A DNA stretch of 64,000 nt from contig NZ_JAAABN010000010.1 of assembly GCF_011516765.1 (NCBI RefSeq), positions 62,001 through 126,000 of the forward strand, written 5' to 3'. The number at the start of each line of letters is the position of its first letter. Within the stretch, counting starts at the first letter, position 1. Source of the DNA: Acetobacter sicerae. GTDB lineage: Bacteria; Pseudomonadota; Alphaproteobacteria; Acetobacterales; Acetobacteraceae. The notes below the pieces were generated by a model. The model was not told where the DNA came from. It did not search any database and saw nothing but the letters and a program-made list of their open reading frames with translations. Positions 1-8,403 of the stretch are shown here, piece by piece. The translations under genes and the position numbers were made by a program.

Positions 1-217
1 ATGTCTGTTTCAATTCACCACAGATCCCGGAATGAACCCCGCAGGCTTCCACCCGAGACGGGCGATCTGACTGAAATACTGTCCGAAATAATCGGACCGA
101 AATGACCGGGTCCGTCACGCTTGCAAATAATTCCGCGTCCTGTTCGGCCGGACACACGGACATTCCGGTTTAAAAACAGATAAAATGATCTTTGTAGAAA
201 CTGTTTGCTGAAATGAA
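1..217. other. left-edge stretch, no supported gene
   Basis: An ATG-led frame of 34 codons begins at the first base and stops at 104, but it has no visible ribosome binding site because it touches the window edge, and it resembles no family I know. It could equally be the 3' end of a gene reading in from the left. No convincing terminator for the neighbouring minus-strand gene is visible. Confidence 0.3.
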
Positions 218-739
218 TCAGTTCAGCTTGCCCCAGGCTGCCAGCTGATCGACAACCGCCTGCGGCGTCATCTTGCTCGCATTGGACAAGGCCGCAACGG
301 TGCCTGTGTTGAGGAGTTTTCCTTCCGGGGACACAATCAGGACGGAAGGCACCGCCGTAATTTCGACACCGTAATTTTCGCCAATACCCATATTCGTGTT
401 GTGACGGGAAATATTGATCACCACCACTTCAAAATTCTGGGCGATCCATGCCGACACTGCCGGAATCGCAAGGACGCCCGACAGAGCCCAGCAGTCAGGC
501 GACCAGTTTCCTCCAAAATCCAGCAAAACCGGTTTGTCACTCACCTTGGCGCGGGCAATCGCCGCCTGAAGCTGTCCCTGCGCCATTTGAGGCGCCGGGT
601 AGGGCACCACAACCGGGTGAACCGGATCGTTACCAACCACAGGAGCCGTCGTCATTGTCCGGGCCATGGCGGCCTCCGACACCATACCAGCCAGCGTGAC
701 ACTGCACGTCAGACACAACACTAATTTCCGAAAACGCAT
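218..739 (-). CDS. exported thioredoxin-fold protein with a single active-site cysteine
   Basis: A 173-aa precursor with an N-terminal signal peptide (basic MRFRK, hydrophobic LVLCLTCSVTLAGMV, cleavage probably near AMA-RT), then a thioredoxin-like domain. The active-site region reads GGNWSPDCWAL: it has the position and the Trp of a WCxxC motif, but the first Cys is Ser, leaving one Cys (about residue 83). The later EITAVPSVLIVSPEGK supplies the cis-Pro loop typical of thioredoxin folds. With one cysteine it cannot cycle a CxxC disulfide, so a monothiol reductase, glutathione-linked or non-redox role is inferred. I chose the ATG at 739 over an adjacent upstream GTG because AAGGAG lies five bases before it. 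It appears monocistronic. Confidence 0.75.
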   Translation of the reverse strand: MRFRKLVLCLTCSVTLAGMVSEAAMARTMTTAPVVGNDPVHPVVVPYPAPQMAQGQLQAAIARAKVSDKPVLLDFGGNWSPDCWALSGVLAIPAVSAWIAQNFEVVVINISRHNTNMGIGENYGVEITAVPSVLIVSPEGKLLNTGTVAALSNASKMTPQAVVDQLAAWGKLN

Positions 740-821
740 CACATCTCCTTCCCCTCAAGTGGATCCGTGATGTCGTCTTTTCACTGTCACAAAAGACATT
801 CGCAACAAGAGAATGCAAATT

Positions 822-1757
822 TCAGAAGATTCCGTTTTCGGACCAGAAAAATGTCACTTCATGCTTGTTGTGAAACAGATGCGCGAGACGTGCGCCGGGA
901 ATGGCCGCGAACTGATCCAGAATGGCGAAATCGGTCTCACCCTGAAACTTCACGCTCATGACAATCCGCGCGGTTCGTCCTGCTTCAATCCATCGTTTGG
1001 CCAGCGTCAGAAGACGTTCCGGGTAAGCAATAACATCGGAAAACAGCCAGTCCACACGCTCTTCATTGAGCGGCTCAAGACCAAAGGCGCTTTCCTGTCG
1101 GAAACGCACACCCGGCATGGCCGCGACAGACGGTGAAAGCGGCGCACGGTCAACTGCCGTGACATTGGCGCCAAGTTTCGCAATGGCCCAGGTCCATCCG
1201 CCCGGTGTCGCACCCAGATCCAGACAGGTCTCCCCCGGCATCGGCCAACGTCCCAGTCGGGTGCAGGCTTCCCATAGTTTCAGATAGGCCCGTGAAGGCG
1301 GCCCCTCCCGATCTTCAATAAACTTCACCTCACCCATCGGAAAAGGGCTTGTCTTGGCTTGGGAAAACAGAATCCGGTCGGGAGCCAGAAGTGTCCAGCC
1401 ACCGAGCGGACTTGTTGGTGGCAACTGCGGAAACACCAGCGGCGCTGCTTTGACGGGCGGTAGCCTGTCGACAATCAGCGCGGCGCGACGGAAGAACTCC
1501 ACCGGCGCAAGCGACCAGTTCCGCTGCCTGCCTTTCAGCAGACGCGCAGCCTCGCCAATTGAAACGATCGTGTGAATTTCAGGCGTTGTCCAGACATCAA
1601 GCGCCCAGACACTGGGTACAGGAGGCGCTTCGCAGACCGCCAGCCGTCCATGCCAGAAGGCTGGCGTCACCCCAAGTCGTTCCAGCTCCTTTTGCAGGAC
1701 GCCCTCAAATCCCGGAGCGGCGACATAGACACTGCCAACAGAAATATCATCAGTCAT
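822..1757 (-). CDS. RlmM-like 23S rRNA ribose 2'-O-methyltransferase (FtsJ-fold)
   Basis: About 311 aa. The C-terminal half is a Rossmann SAM-dependent methyltransferase of the RrmJ/FtsJ type: CLDLGATPGGWTWAIAKLGA is the SAM-binding loop, followed by an acidic residue in VTAVDRAPL, WLFSDVIAYPER as the catalytic Asp region, and MSVKFQGETD carrying the catalytic Lys. The N-terminal half looks like the RNA-binding portion found in E. coli RlmM (modifies C2498), but the protein is shorter than E. coli RlmM, so the target base is inferred. The start is uncertain: ATG at 1757, or TTG at 1766, which sits four bases after AGGA. Either start overlaps the end of the upstream DUF423 gene, so translation is probably coupled. 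Confidence 0.78.
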   Translation of the reverse strand: MTDDISVGSVYVAAPGFEGVLQKELERLGVTPAFWHGRLAVCEAPPVPSVWALDVWTTPEIHTIVSIGEAARLLKGRQRNWSLAPVEFFRRAALIVDRLPPVKAAPLVFPQLPPTSPLGGWTLLAPDRILFSQAKTSPFPMGEVKFIEDREGPPSRAYLKLWEACTRLGRWPMPGETCLDLGATPGGWTWAIAKLGANVTAVDRAPLSPSVAAMPGVRFRQESAFGLEPLNEERVDWLFSDVIAYPERLLTLAKRWIEAGRTARIVMSVKFQGETDFAILDQFAAIPGARLAHLFHNKHEVTFFWSENGIF

Positions 1758-2127
1758 GACGAGCAAGAAATCCTACGCCAAGAAGAACCCATGAACAGAT
1801 CAGGAGAGAACCACCCGTCGGCGCAACGCTCCCCAGATGGTGACCGGAAAAAGCCGTCACATACAGAGCGCCGCAGAAGAGCATGATGCCGGGCAGCATC
1901 ATGCAACCAGCCAGCGCCTGCAGACGCGAGGGAGTGCGCAGGCCCATACCCAACGCCAGCAGGGCCAGCGCGTGCCACATCTGCATCTGCACCGCCTCAC
2001 GAACGATGTCTCGCCCTTCCGGCAATCCGAACCGTTCAATCGGAAGGTGGGCAGCAACAGCTCCCATGATGACAGCCGTTGCCGCCATGAAGGCGGCGGC
2101 AACGCGCCACACACGTCCTATGGTCAT
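1750..2127 (-). CDS. DUF423 family small membrane protein
   Basis: A 125-aa integral membrane protein with about four hydrophobic segments (VAAAFMAATAVIMGAVAAH; ALALLALGMGL; GCMMLPGIMLFCGALYV; LLICSWVLLGVGFLA). The GAVAAH segment near the N-terminus and the SGHHLGSVAPTGG loop followed by the last helix are typical of DUF423 (YwdK/YgdD-like), whose function is not established. The ATG at 2127 is preceded by GGAGGGG six bases upstream and gives the family's usual length; an open frame continues upstream but has no better start. Its stop lies inside the start region of the rRNA methyltransferase gene, an overlap repeatedly seen between YgdD and RlmM genes in proteobacteria. Confidence 0.85.
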   Translation of the reverse strand: MTIGRVWRVAAAFMAATAVIMGAVAAHLPIERFGLPEGRDIVREAVQMQMWHALALLALGMGLRTPSRLQALAGCMMLPGIMLFCGALYVTAFSGHHLGSVAPTGGSLLICSWVLLGVGFLARHD

Positions 2128-2316
2128 CTCAGTCCCCTCCCGAACACTCCGGTGAACTGTATGGAACTCCGTGCGTTCGGCTTTCGCGCCGTTACCATTC
2201 TCGTAATTGCCCAGATCATGAGCGTCGTCGTAACCGCGAGAAGAAGAACCGGCAAGAAACAAACCTCTGCAGACCCGCACCGCCCTCGGGGAAACCCGCA
2301 ACAAAAGAGTAGAATC

Positions 2317-2898
2317 ATGAATATCTTCAGAAAGATAACTGCCGTTGCAGCCCTTGGCGGCCTGGCCGCATGCTCAATGTCTCAGCCTCCGGCTCCCCCC
2401 ACGCCGTCGCCGCCATCTTCACTCTCCGCAGCGGACACCACGTTCGTGCAGACGGTGGCTGAAGCCAATCTGACGGAAGTGGCGCTCGGCAAGATCGCAC
2501 TGACAAACGCGGGCACCTCCGGCGTCAAGAGCTTCGCCCAGCACGCCATTTCCGAGCATACGAGCGCTGAAGATCGTCTCAGCACCATCGCATCGGCACA
2601 CGGTATTACCCTGCCCACGGCGCCGAATGCTGACGATCAGAAAATCATTACAGAGCTTGGCGGCATCAAAGGCGCAAAATTTGATAAAGGCTACATTGCC
2701 AATGCCATCACAGCGCACACAGACGCGGTACAGCTGGCAGGAGACGAAGCGGCTTCCACATCCGATGCCGACCTGAAGAGCTTCGCCACCGATTTCCAGA
2801 AAACCGCTCAGGCCCATCTGGAAGCTGCGCAGGCTCTCAAAAGTCATAAGGGACACCCCAGCGTCTATCGTGGCAAACGCCATGTTCATGCCCACTGA
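2317..2898 (+). CDS. DUF4142 lipoprotein
   Basis: A 193-aa predicted lipoprotein. Its signal sequence ends in the lipobox LAAC (Cys about residue 19), followed by a Pro/Ser-rich linker (SQPPAPPTPSPPSS) and a DUF4142 domain: a four-helix, ferritin-like bundle recognisable from AADTTFVQTVAEANLTEV, HAISEHTSAEDRL, and the C-terminal FQKTAQAHLEAAQAL. The family is abundant in acetic acid and other alpha- and betaproteobacteria; its function is unknown and an envelope-stress role is often suspected. The tail is His/Arg-rich (YRGKRHVHAH). The open frame runs far upstream, but the ATG at 2317 starts exactly at the signal peptide. A strong terminator follows. Confidence 0.85.
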   Translation: MNIFRKITAVAALGGLAACSMSQPPAPPTPSPPSSLSAADTTFVQTVAEANLTEVALGKIALTNAGTSGVKSFAQHAISEHTSAEDRLSTIASAHGITLPTAPNADDQKIITELGGIKGAKFDKGYIANAITAHTDAVQLAGDEAASTSDADLKSFATDFQKTAQAHLEAAQALKSHKGHPSVYRGKRHVHAH

Positions 2899-2914
2899 CA
2901 CCTGATATTTGTGC

Positions 2915-2949
2915 CTTCCTCCTGAAAATTTCCGGTTTTCAGGAGGAAG
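2915..2949 (+). terminator. rho-independent terminator of the DUF4142 gene
   Basis: A perfect 14-bp stem (CTTCCTCCTGAAAA with TTTTCAGGAGGAAG) closes a 7-base loop and is followed by TTTT, 17 bases after the stop codon. Confidence 0.85.
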
Positions 2950-3550
2950 TTTTACATAGCCAACTCTCCTATGCGCCTGTTCATCTGAACACGCACTGCC
3001 TCAACGCTTTCTCTGAGAAGGTTCTGATACGGGCAAGAGAAGTCTATTCTTTCCGGAAACACTTCTGATTTATATATTATTACAATATTTTGTTTCATTA
3101 TTTAAAAATGTATATTTTTACAAATAAAAACAGCAAATTAAAATTATTTCACCAAAAAAAAGTCTCTTCAGATCAAATTCATACGCTCTTATCTACACAT
3201 TCAAAAAAAGCGCTCCATAAAATATTTCTTCAACAAGAAAGATATGACTGCCATCTCAAGATAAAAATCTCTCGTTAATTACATTCATTATGAAAATAAG
3301 CATTCCATTCGATCGAGCCGAATTACGGTCATACATTTTCATCACTCGAAAGGTCTGACGATCCCGGAAACCCACCCGAAAGAGACACGACTTCAGTAGT
3401 TCACTCTAAAGTCGACTAAAATTACACAGAAGTTTTTGGTAAAGCTTTTTTCAAAAAGCTTGAGAGAGCATCGTCAAAAAAACAGCCACACAATTCCAAA
3501 ACCATATCGAGATAAAGCAGATTTCTAAAAACAGACCACTGCATTACTGC
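2950..3550. other. AT-rich intergenic region, no supported gene
   Basis: Six hundred bases, markedly AT-rich between about 3060 and 3300. A 62-codon frame at 3090-3278 is Lys/Ile/Phe-rich purely because of base composition and has no ribosome binding site, so I do not call it. Near the right end lies a compact palindrome described separately. No promoter can be assigned to either neighbour, since both transcribe toward this region. Confidence 0.5.
3442..3461. repeat. HindIII-type palindrome, possible dispersed intergenic hairpin
   Basis: AAGCTTTTT and AAAAAGCTT form a 9-bp inverted repeat with a two-base centre, preceded by AGTTTTTGGTA. The combination of AGTTTTTGG with an A/T-flanked hairpin resembles short intergenic repeats I associate with acetic acid bacterial genomes; only one copy is visible here. 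It could also act as a weak terminator for the minus-strand membrane gene that ends about 90 bases to the right. Confidence 0.4.
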
Positions 3551-4051
3551 TCAGCGCCTGATTTCCCTGAACGCAAAAGCTTCGGCAATCAAAGCGGGAA
3601 ACAGGAGCGCAGCCTCTGGCGCTCCAATCATAAAACCTGCCAGCCCGTGCATCAGAAAACACAACCAGAGAAGCCATATCTCCCGTCGTCCGATAGCCAG
3701 AACAGACAGAAGTAGACCGATGACGACCAGAGCCGCCGGGCCATAGCTATGATAAAGAACATCGGAGAAAGCGCGCGGTGGGATGGCATGTCCCACACTG
3801 GTGACAGCATCGCTGATCTGTCGTCCCGTTGTCAGCCATACAGCGAGATTGAAGAGCAGGCGGAAGGGCAGAAACAGCGCTTCCATAATGCTCTGAAGCA
3901 GGATCAGAAAACCTGAAATCAGGTTCGGCACCAGCAAGGCTGCAAGCTGGCAGGCAGAAGAGAGCACAACGATTGCACGCAGCAATCCCAGTCGCTCTTT
4001 TCTGCCAGATGAAGAATTGACCAAAGAAGAAGCGGTCAGTCTTTCCACCAT
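3551..4051 (-). CDS. multi-pass inner-membrane protein of unknown function
   Basis: A 166-aa protein with roughly four hydrophobic stretches (AIVVLSSACQLAALLVP; LISGFLILLQSIMEALFLPF; ALVVIGLLLSVLAIG; IWLLWLCFLMHGLAGFMIG) and short charged loops. I do not recognise the family. Its start overlaps the end of the upstream coiled-coil gene by 16 bases, which implies a two-gene operon with translational coupling and suggests that the two proteins work together at the membrane. Confidence 0.65.
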   Translation of the reverse strand: MVERLTASSLVNSSSGRKERLGLLRAIVVLSSACQLAALLVPNLISGFLILLQSIMEALFLPFRLLFNLAVWLTTGRQISDAVTSVGHAIPPRAFSDVLYHSYGPAALVVIGLLLSVLAIGRREIWLLWLCFLMHGLAGFMIGAPEAALLFPALIAEAFAFREIRR

Positions 4052-4695
4052 TTCACGGGTTTCTGGCCTTCTTCATCTGCGTCAACGTCACGCTGGACCG
4101 AAGCCGTTTTCGGAGAAGCAGACCGGGCCTGCTGACGGAGCGACTTGATTTCAGCGTGAGCCTGCTGGAGGGCAAGCTGTTCCCCGGCCAGTTCCATTCT
4201 CACCGCAGTCAGCTCTGCTTCACGCGTCGTGAGGCTTTCCTTGAGTTCGGCAATCAGAACCTGTGCGTGACCAAGACGGGTCTCGAGAGAACGCTGATGC
4301 GTTTCAAGTTCCTGCACCTGACGCTCAGCGTCATTGCGTGCGCGTCTTTCGGCCTCAAGAGCACGATTGTTGAGCTTTGTCTCGCTGTCCCCGGAATGCG
4401 CAGGCACGGTGCGGGCAGTCGGTCGCGAGAACGGGTTGTGCTCTACCTGCACATCTCCATCACGCACAAAGCGCCGCTTGCGAAACTGTCCTGCCGCATC
4501 CTGGCCGGAGCGCGGCGACAGACGAAGCTGCTGATCATTCTGACGCGGCGCACCGCCACCGGATGCGGGAGCGCTCGCCTTGTGTGACCCCATGCGGTTC
4601 AACGCACGCAGGGCTGCTTCTTCAGCATCATGATCCGTAAGATTGTCCTCCAGGAGGTCGGCCTGAGAGGATCTTTTCAATAATCCACTATCCAC
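4036..4695 (-). CDS. cytoplasmic coiled-coil protein of unknown function
   Basis: A 219-aa hydrophilic protein. Residues 1-110 are low-complexity and charged (ASGGGAPRQNDQQ, HNPFSRPTART); residues 112-190 form a long predicted coiled coil with heptad Leu/Ala spacing (RRARNDAERQVQELETHQRS, GHAQVLIAELKESLTTREAE). It ends in a short Trp-containing tail, KPVKWWKD. No signal peptide. The start is GTG at 4695, with no good ribosome binding site; the next ATG (residue 35) would remove a conserved-looking acidic N-terminus. It overlaps the following membrane-protein gene. The function is unknown; a scaffold or cell-envelope organiser is only a guess. Confidence 0.6.
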   Translation of the reverse strand: MDSGLLKRSSQADLLEDNLTDHDAEEAALRALNRMGSHKASAPASGGGAPRQNDQQLRLSPRSGQDAAGQFRKRRFVRDGDVQVEHNPFSRPTARTVPAHSGDSETKLNNRALEAERRARNDAERQVQELETHQRSLETRLGHAQVLIAELKESLTTREAELTAVRMELAGEQLALQQAHAEIKSLRQQARSASPKTASVQRDVDADEEGQKPVKWWKD

Positions 4696-4919
4696 TACTA
4701 TACTTTCTAATTTAAGTCAGTCCGGCCGTCAGCAAAACCAGTTCCACCGAAGCAGAAACCGCTGACGTGACGGATCACCAGATGTAACTCTGATTGTTGC
4801 CATGATCTGTGGGATTTCGCCGGGACAGAACTGAGCCGACAACCATCTTTTACGAGATTGATACGACTGGTAGCACGAAGCTTTCACTACTACAAGAAAC
4901 CCGCAGGTATTCTTTTTGT

Positions 4920-4935
4920 CATGAAAGCTTTCATG
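4920..4935. repeat. 16-bp perfect palindrome
   Basis: CATGAAAGCTTTCATG reads identically on both strands and lies in the 296-base gap between the pduO gene and the coiled-coil gene; a related GAAGCTTTC occurs at about 4877. Both could be operator half-sites for the coiled-coil operon, or part of the pduO terminator. Nothing else in this gap looks functional. Confidence 0.4.
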
Positions 4936-4991
4936 GTCATTCAGTCAGAATTTCAGTGACCAACAGACACAAACTGTCCACAAACCGGAAA

Positions 4992-5567
4992 TCAGGGTGT
5001 CTCTGCAAACAGAGCGGCACCGGGCTGCCAGAGCACATCCTGTCTGCCATCATCATTAAGATGACGCCCAAGTACAAAAAAGTAATCTGAAAGTCTGTTC
5101 AGTAACGGCACAAGAACAGGGTTGATCGTTGCTTGCTCAGACAGCGCCACAACTGCGCGCTCCGCCTTCCTGACTGCCGTGCGGGCAATATGCGCCCAGG
5201 CGGCGGGCACCGAACCACCCGGCAGGATGAAACTGGTCAGAGGCACCTGAAGCGCCCGCATTCTTTCGATCTCGGCTTCAAGCGGCACGATAACGCTGTC
5301 TGTCAGACGCTTCGCATGTCTGCTGCCTTCAGGCATGCAGAGATCGCCGCCCATGTCGAACAGCAGATTCTGGACAGCCATCAGTCGCTTCGACAAGACA
5401 GCGTCCACAACATGGCTCCTCAAGACGCCGACTGCGGCATTGGCCTCATCCAGCACGCCGATCGCCTCGACATGCAGATCAGCCTTGCTCAGCCGCGTTC
5501 CGTCTCCAAGCGACGTCTGTCCCCTGTCACCGCCCCGCGTGACGACCCGGTCTATTCTGACTGACAT
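4992..5567 (-). CDS. pduO: PduO-type ATP:cob(I)alamin adenosyltransferase
   Basis: A 191-aa protein that transfers the adenosyl group of ATP to cob(I)alamin to form adenosylcobalamin. The PduO signatures are all present: the N-terminal ATP-binding strand TRGGDRGQTSLGDGTRLSKA, GVLDEANAAVG, the segment FILPGGSVPAAWAHIARTAV with its conserved Arg residues, and LNRLSDYFFVLGR near the C-terminus. Length is typical for the cytosolic single-domain family. It lies 45 bases downstream of the lipoprotein gene and is probably the last gene of the hldD-lgt operon. No adenosylcobalamin-dependent enzyme is encoded nearby. Confidence 0.92.
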   Translation of the reverse strand: MSVRIDRVVTRGGDRGQTSLGDGTRLSKADLHVEAIGVLDEANAAVGVLRSHVVDAVLSKRLMAVQNLLFDMGGDLCMPEGSRHAKRLTDSVIVPLEAEIERMRALQVPLTSFILPGGSVPAAWAHIARTAVRKAERAVVALSEQATINPVLVPLLNRLSDYFFVLGRHLNDDGRQDVLWQPGAALFAETP

Positions 5568-5612
5568 GCGCTCTTCACTTTCCCTGCTGGAATTTCTTCT
5601 GAAACGGACAGC

Positions 5613-6542
5613 CTATTTGTTTTTCTTCGCTTCCTGAGGTTTCGGTATCGGTTTGGCGTCACGGCTCGAATACCGCGTAATCATTTCCTCCACCGCTCCT
5701 GCCGCCTCTTCCGCAGCCGCCATGGCGATATCACCCCACATGCCGTCCATCGAATGGGCCGGAATATCGTGAAGCTGGGTCGCTATACCGACTTCCTTGT
5801 CGTCCTTGTCAGTCACGCGCCAGTCGATACGGATATTCTGCTGCGGATGCCCCCGTGAGCCGGCCGGTCCGTCCGTCACTTTGACTGTCGTCGTCACGGT
5901 AAAGTCCGCATCCGTCCGGGATGTCTGGATCGTATCCTTCATTTCCCTGAACGACACCACAAAAGCACGCGCGAGCGAAATATTGCCGTCACCCGGCGCA
6001 CCCGTCACACCCTGAAAGAAAATCCGTGCACCGCGGTGCTTCAGACTTTTTGGATCTTCCTCCATGCTTTCGGCCATGACACCGGTCAGAATACTGACAA
6101 TCTGCCCCGCGCCCTGCTGCGCCGCCTCATGCAACACATCCGGACCACCCGCCGACCAGGCAACAGCCGGAACACCCGGCCCTTCCTGCGTCGCGCGGAC
6201 AGTGCCCTGAGGCGTCATCAACGAATAAAGCGGCACAATGACGTCACCCCGCTGCTCGGTATGCAGCTTCACCCACCAGTCACCCGACCGGACAGGCTGC
6301 GCCATCGCCGGGATCGACTGATCGAGCAGCGCCTGCGTCACCTGCGCCGCCCAGAGCTTTTCGCCATCCGGACTCAGGCTTTTATCTTTGGGGAGCGGAA
6401 TATCGAGACGGGAGGTCGGAGCCGTCGCCATACCGCCCTTCTGACCCTGCTTGTCATGCTCGAAAGGATGCGGCACCGAAAGACAGCCGGTCAGCAGGCA
6501 GGTCGCCGAAAGCGGAAGAAGTTTTGAAAAAATCCGTTTCAT
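5613..6542 (-). CDS. conserved outer-membrane-type lipoprotein, function unknown
   Basis: A 309-aa protein with a lipoprotein signal peptide: MKRIFSKLLPLSATCLLTGC puts the lipidated Cys at about residue 20. The mature part is hydrophilic, ends in a Lys-rich tail (KPIPKPQEAKKNK), and contains repeated beta-like segments, among them DWWVKLHTEQRGDVIVPLYS and DADFTVTTTVKVTDGP. No catalytic motif is evident. The ATG overlaps the stop of pgeF by one base (TGATG), and an adjacent upstream TTG is a less likely start. It shares an operon with lgt, which makes the diacylglyceryl modification this protein needs. I do not know the family's role. Confidence 0.7.
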   Translation of the reverse strand: MKRIFSKLLPLSATCLLTGCLSVPHPFEHDKQGQKGGMATAPTSRLDIPLPKDKSLSPDGEKLWAAQVTQALLDQSIPAMAQPVRSGDWWVKLHTEQRGDVIVPLYSLMTPQGTVRATQEGPGVPAVAWSAGGPDVLHEAAQQGAGQIVSILTGVMAESMEEDPKSLKHRGARIFFQGVTGAPGDGNISLARAFVVSFREMKDTIQTSRTDADFTVTTTVKVTDGPAGSRGHPQQNIRIDWRVTDKDDKEVGIATQLHDIPAHSMDGMWGDIAMAAAEEAAGAVEEMITRYSSRDAKPIPKPQEAKKNK

Positions 6543-7342
6543 CAACCCAGTTCCACTCCGCTTCCTGCTGCAATCACCGAGATCTGGTGCCCGATCGGAC
6601 CACCGCCTGCCAGAGTGCGCCGTCGATGACTGAAAAAGCGTCTCTCGTCTTTAAGCGTATCCAGTCCCACGGACGCCACGGCTGTCACTCCGGCGCGGCG
6701 CAGGCGATCCATGCAGTATCCGGCAAGGTCAAAATGGAAATGGCCTTCTCGCTGACCCGATACGAAAAATGACGCCGCCTGCGCATCCGCCGTTAGTGCA
6801 GCATCCCGCATGTCGGTCCCGACTTCATAACTCGCCTGAGCAATACAGGGACCGACAACAGCCACCATCTCCTCGACCGACGCGTCGAGCGCTTCCATCG
6901 CGCTGACCGTCGCTTCCAGCACACCACCGACGGCACCCCGCCAACCGGCATGAGCTGCCCCCACAATCTTTCCATCCTTCGAGGCGAACAGAACCGGCCC
7001 ACAATCCGCCGTAATGACCCCGAGCGCCACATCGGGCCGGGCGGTCACCATCGCATCCGCCTTGCCGCCCTCGCCGGGGTTCCACGGCTCGGTGACGGTG
7101 ATCACCCCGTCGCCATGCACCTGTGACACACCCAGAAGCGATTCATTCGGCAGACCGAAAAAACCGGCAACACGACAGCGGTTTTCCGTCACGGCAGCGG
7201 GGTCATCTTCCGACCGGGTTGAACAGTTCAGGCTGGCATAAGGCCCTTCCGAAACGCCCCCGATGCGTGTGAAAAATCCATGACGCACAAAGGACAGATA
7301 AGGACTCTGCACAACCGAGTCTGGTACAAGCCCAGCGCTCAT
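6542..7342 (-). CDS. pgeF: YfiH/LACC1-family purine nucleoside phosphorylase (PgeF, laccase domain)
   Basis: A 266-aa Zn-dependent enzyme. Members once called polyphenol oxidase act as purine nucleoside phosphorylase/adenosine deaminase (LACC1), and E. coli PgeF has been linked to editing of peptidoglycan precursors. The three metal ligands are visible: His76 in SQVHG, Cys114 in TADCGPVL and His131 in AAHAGWRG. The N-terminal FFTRIGGVSEGPYASLN is also family-typical. The ATG overlaps the stop of the upstream methyltransferase gene by four bases (ATGA), so this start is well supported although the frame stays open further upstream. Part of the hldD-lgt-midA operon. Confidence 0.92.
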   Translation of the reverse strand: MSAGLVPDSVVQSPYLSFVRHGFFTRIGGVSEGPYASLNCSTRSEDDPAAVTENRCRVAGFFGLPNESLLGVSQVHGDGVITVTEPWNPGEGGKADAMVTARPDVALGVITADCGPVLFASKDGKIVGAAHAGWRGAVGGVLEATVSAMEALDASVEEMVAVVGPCIAQASYEVGTDMRDAALTADAQAASFFVSGQREGHFHFDLAGYCMDRLRRAGVTAVASVGLDTLKDERRFFSHRRRTLAGGGPIGHQISVIAAGSGVELG

Positions 7343-8403
7343 TGCTGTTCTCCCGCTGTTTTTTCTGAAAATCCCGGCACAATCGTGACATCCGGCGAGG
7401 CTACAGCCAAGGCCTTGAACAAACGTCCCATCCTGTCGGGGCCGATCAGCCTGTCCAGTCCGGACCGGATCGCACCCGCCTGTTCCGGCGCACTCCGACA
7501 CAAGGCTTCCGCCCGCTGGACAGCGCCGAGAGCCCGCAGCAGTTCGCCCTGCCCAACCGGTCCATAGCACACCGCACCCGCCCTCTGCGCAGATCGCGCC
7601 ATCGACGCGAAATCGACATGCGCCGTCACATCCGCCGTACCCGCTTCGACCAGCGCCGACACCGGCCGTCCCTGTCGCAGAGCCTGCAAGGATTCACCTA
7701 CGCAGGACGTGGCCGTGCCATAATCAATAAACAACGCCACACCCGGCGCTCTGCACAGTCTCTCCGCCACATCCCGCACAAAACCAGCCGAAGCGGGCGA
7801 AATTTCGACAACGTCTCCAACAGTCGCACCACGTTCCGTCACGTCTGGCGGCACATCGCTGCAATCCTGCAAACGCCATTGCCCGTCCTGAACGAAACGC
7901 TCCTGCCAGCCCGTCTCCGTGCGGACGAACTGACGGATGGGGAGAGCATCGAGAAATTCATTCGCCACCAGAATCATCGGGCCAATCGGCACATCGGACA
8001 GGGTGTCGTGCCAGCAGACGGACACACCACACTGAGCCAACGCCCTCCCCTGCGCCTCGCGCAGACGCGGCGACGTCTCGATCAGATGCACGGACAGACC
8101 GGCCAGACAGTCCGGCGCGAGACGAACCAGAACCCGCAGCATGTCCGCCATCAGGGTGCCACGCCCCGGCCCCGCCTCCACCAGATGGACGGAAGAGCCC
8201 GACGCTATCGGCAGGCTGCGCATGACAACGGCGCACCAGGCGCCCAGAACCTCACCGAAAATCTGGGAAATTTCTGGCGCCGTCACAAAGTCCGCAAAAG
8301 GGTCACGTTGGGCGTAGTAGGCCGTATTAGCACGCCCCATGAACGCGTCCAGACGCTCGCCGGGCAACCGTTCACTATCCTGCTGCGGACCCGACACACT
8401 CAC
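7339..8403 (-). CDS. MidA/NDUFAF7-family SAM-dependent methyltransferase
   Basis: A 354-aa protein of the DUF185/MidA family. Eukaryotic members (NDUFAF7) dimethylate an arginine of a complex I subunit during assembly, so a role in NADH dehydrogenase or other complex assembly is inferred. Visible signatures: DPFADFVTAPEISQIFGE near the N-terminus, SAM-binding LVEAGPGRGTLMADMLR, LVANEFLDALPIRQFV, and ALFIDYGTA. The GTG start overlaps the lgt stop by four bases (GTGA), and the stop overlaps pgeF by four, so it is embedded in a translationally coupled chain. Length matches bacterial homologues. Confidence 0.85.
   Translation of the reverse strand: MSVSGPQQDSERLPGERLDAFMGRANTAYYAQRDPFADFVTAPEISQIFGEVLGAWCAVVMRSLPIASGSSVHLVEAGPGRGTLMADMLRVLVRLAPDCLAGLSVHLIETSPRLREAQGRALAQCGVSVCWHDTLSDVPIGPMILVANEFLDALPIRQFVRTETGWQERFVQDGQWRLQDCSDVPPDVTERGATVGDVVEISPASAGFVRDVAERLCRAPGVALFIDYGTATSCVGESLQALRQGRPVSALVEAGTADVTAHVDFASMARSAQRAGAVCYGPVGQGELLRALGAVQRAEALCRSAPEQAGAIRSGLDRLIGPDRMGRLFKALAVASPDVTIVPGFSEKTAGEQQ

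Noticed and set aside
1837-2316. N-terminal extension of the DUF4142 frame
   Set aside because: The extension overlaps the DUF423 gene antisense; the protein clearly starts at the signal peptide at 2317.
3090-3278. 62-codon frame in the AT-rich gap
   Set aside because: Lys/Ile/Phe bias follows from base composition; no ribosome site or family motif.
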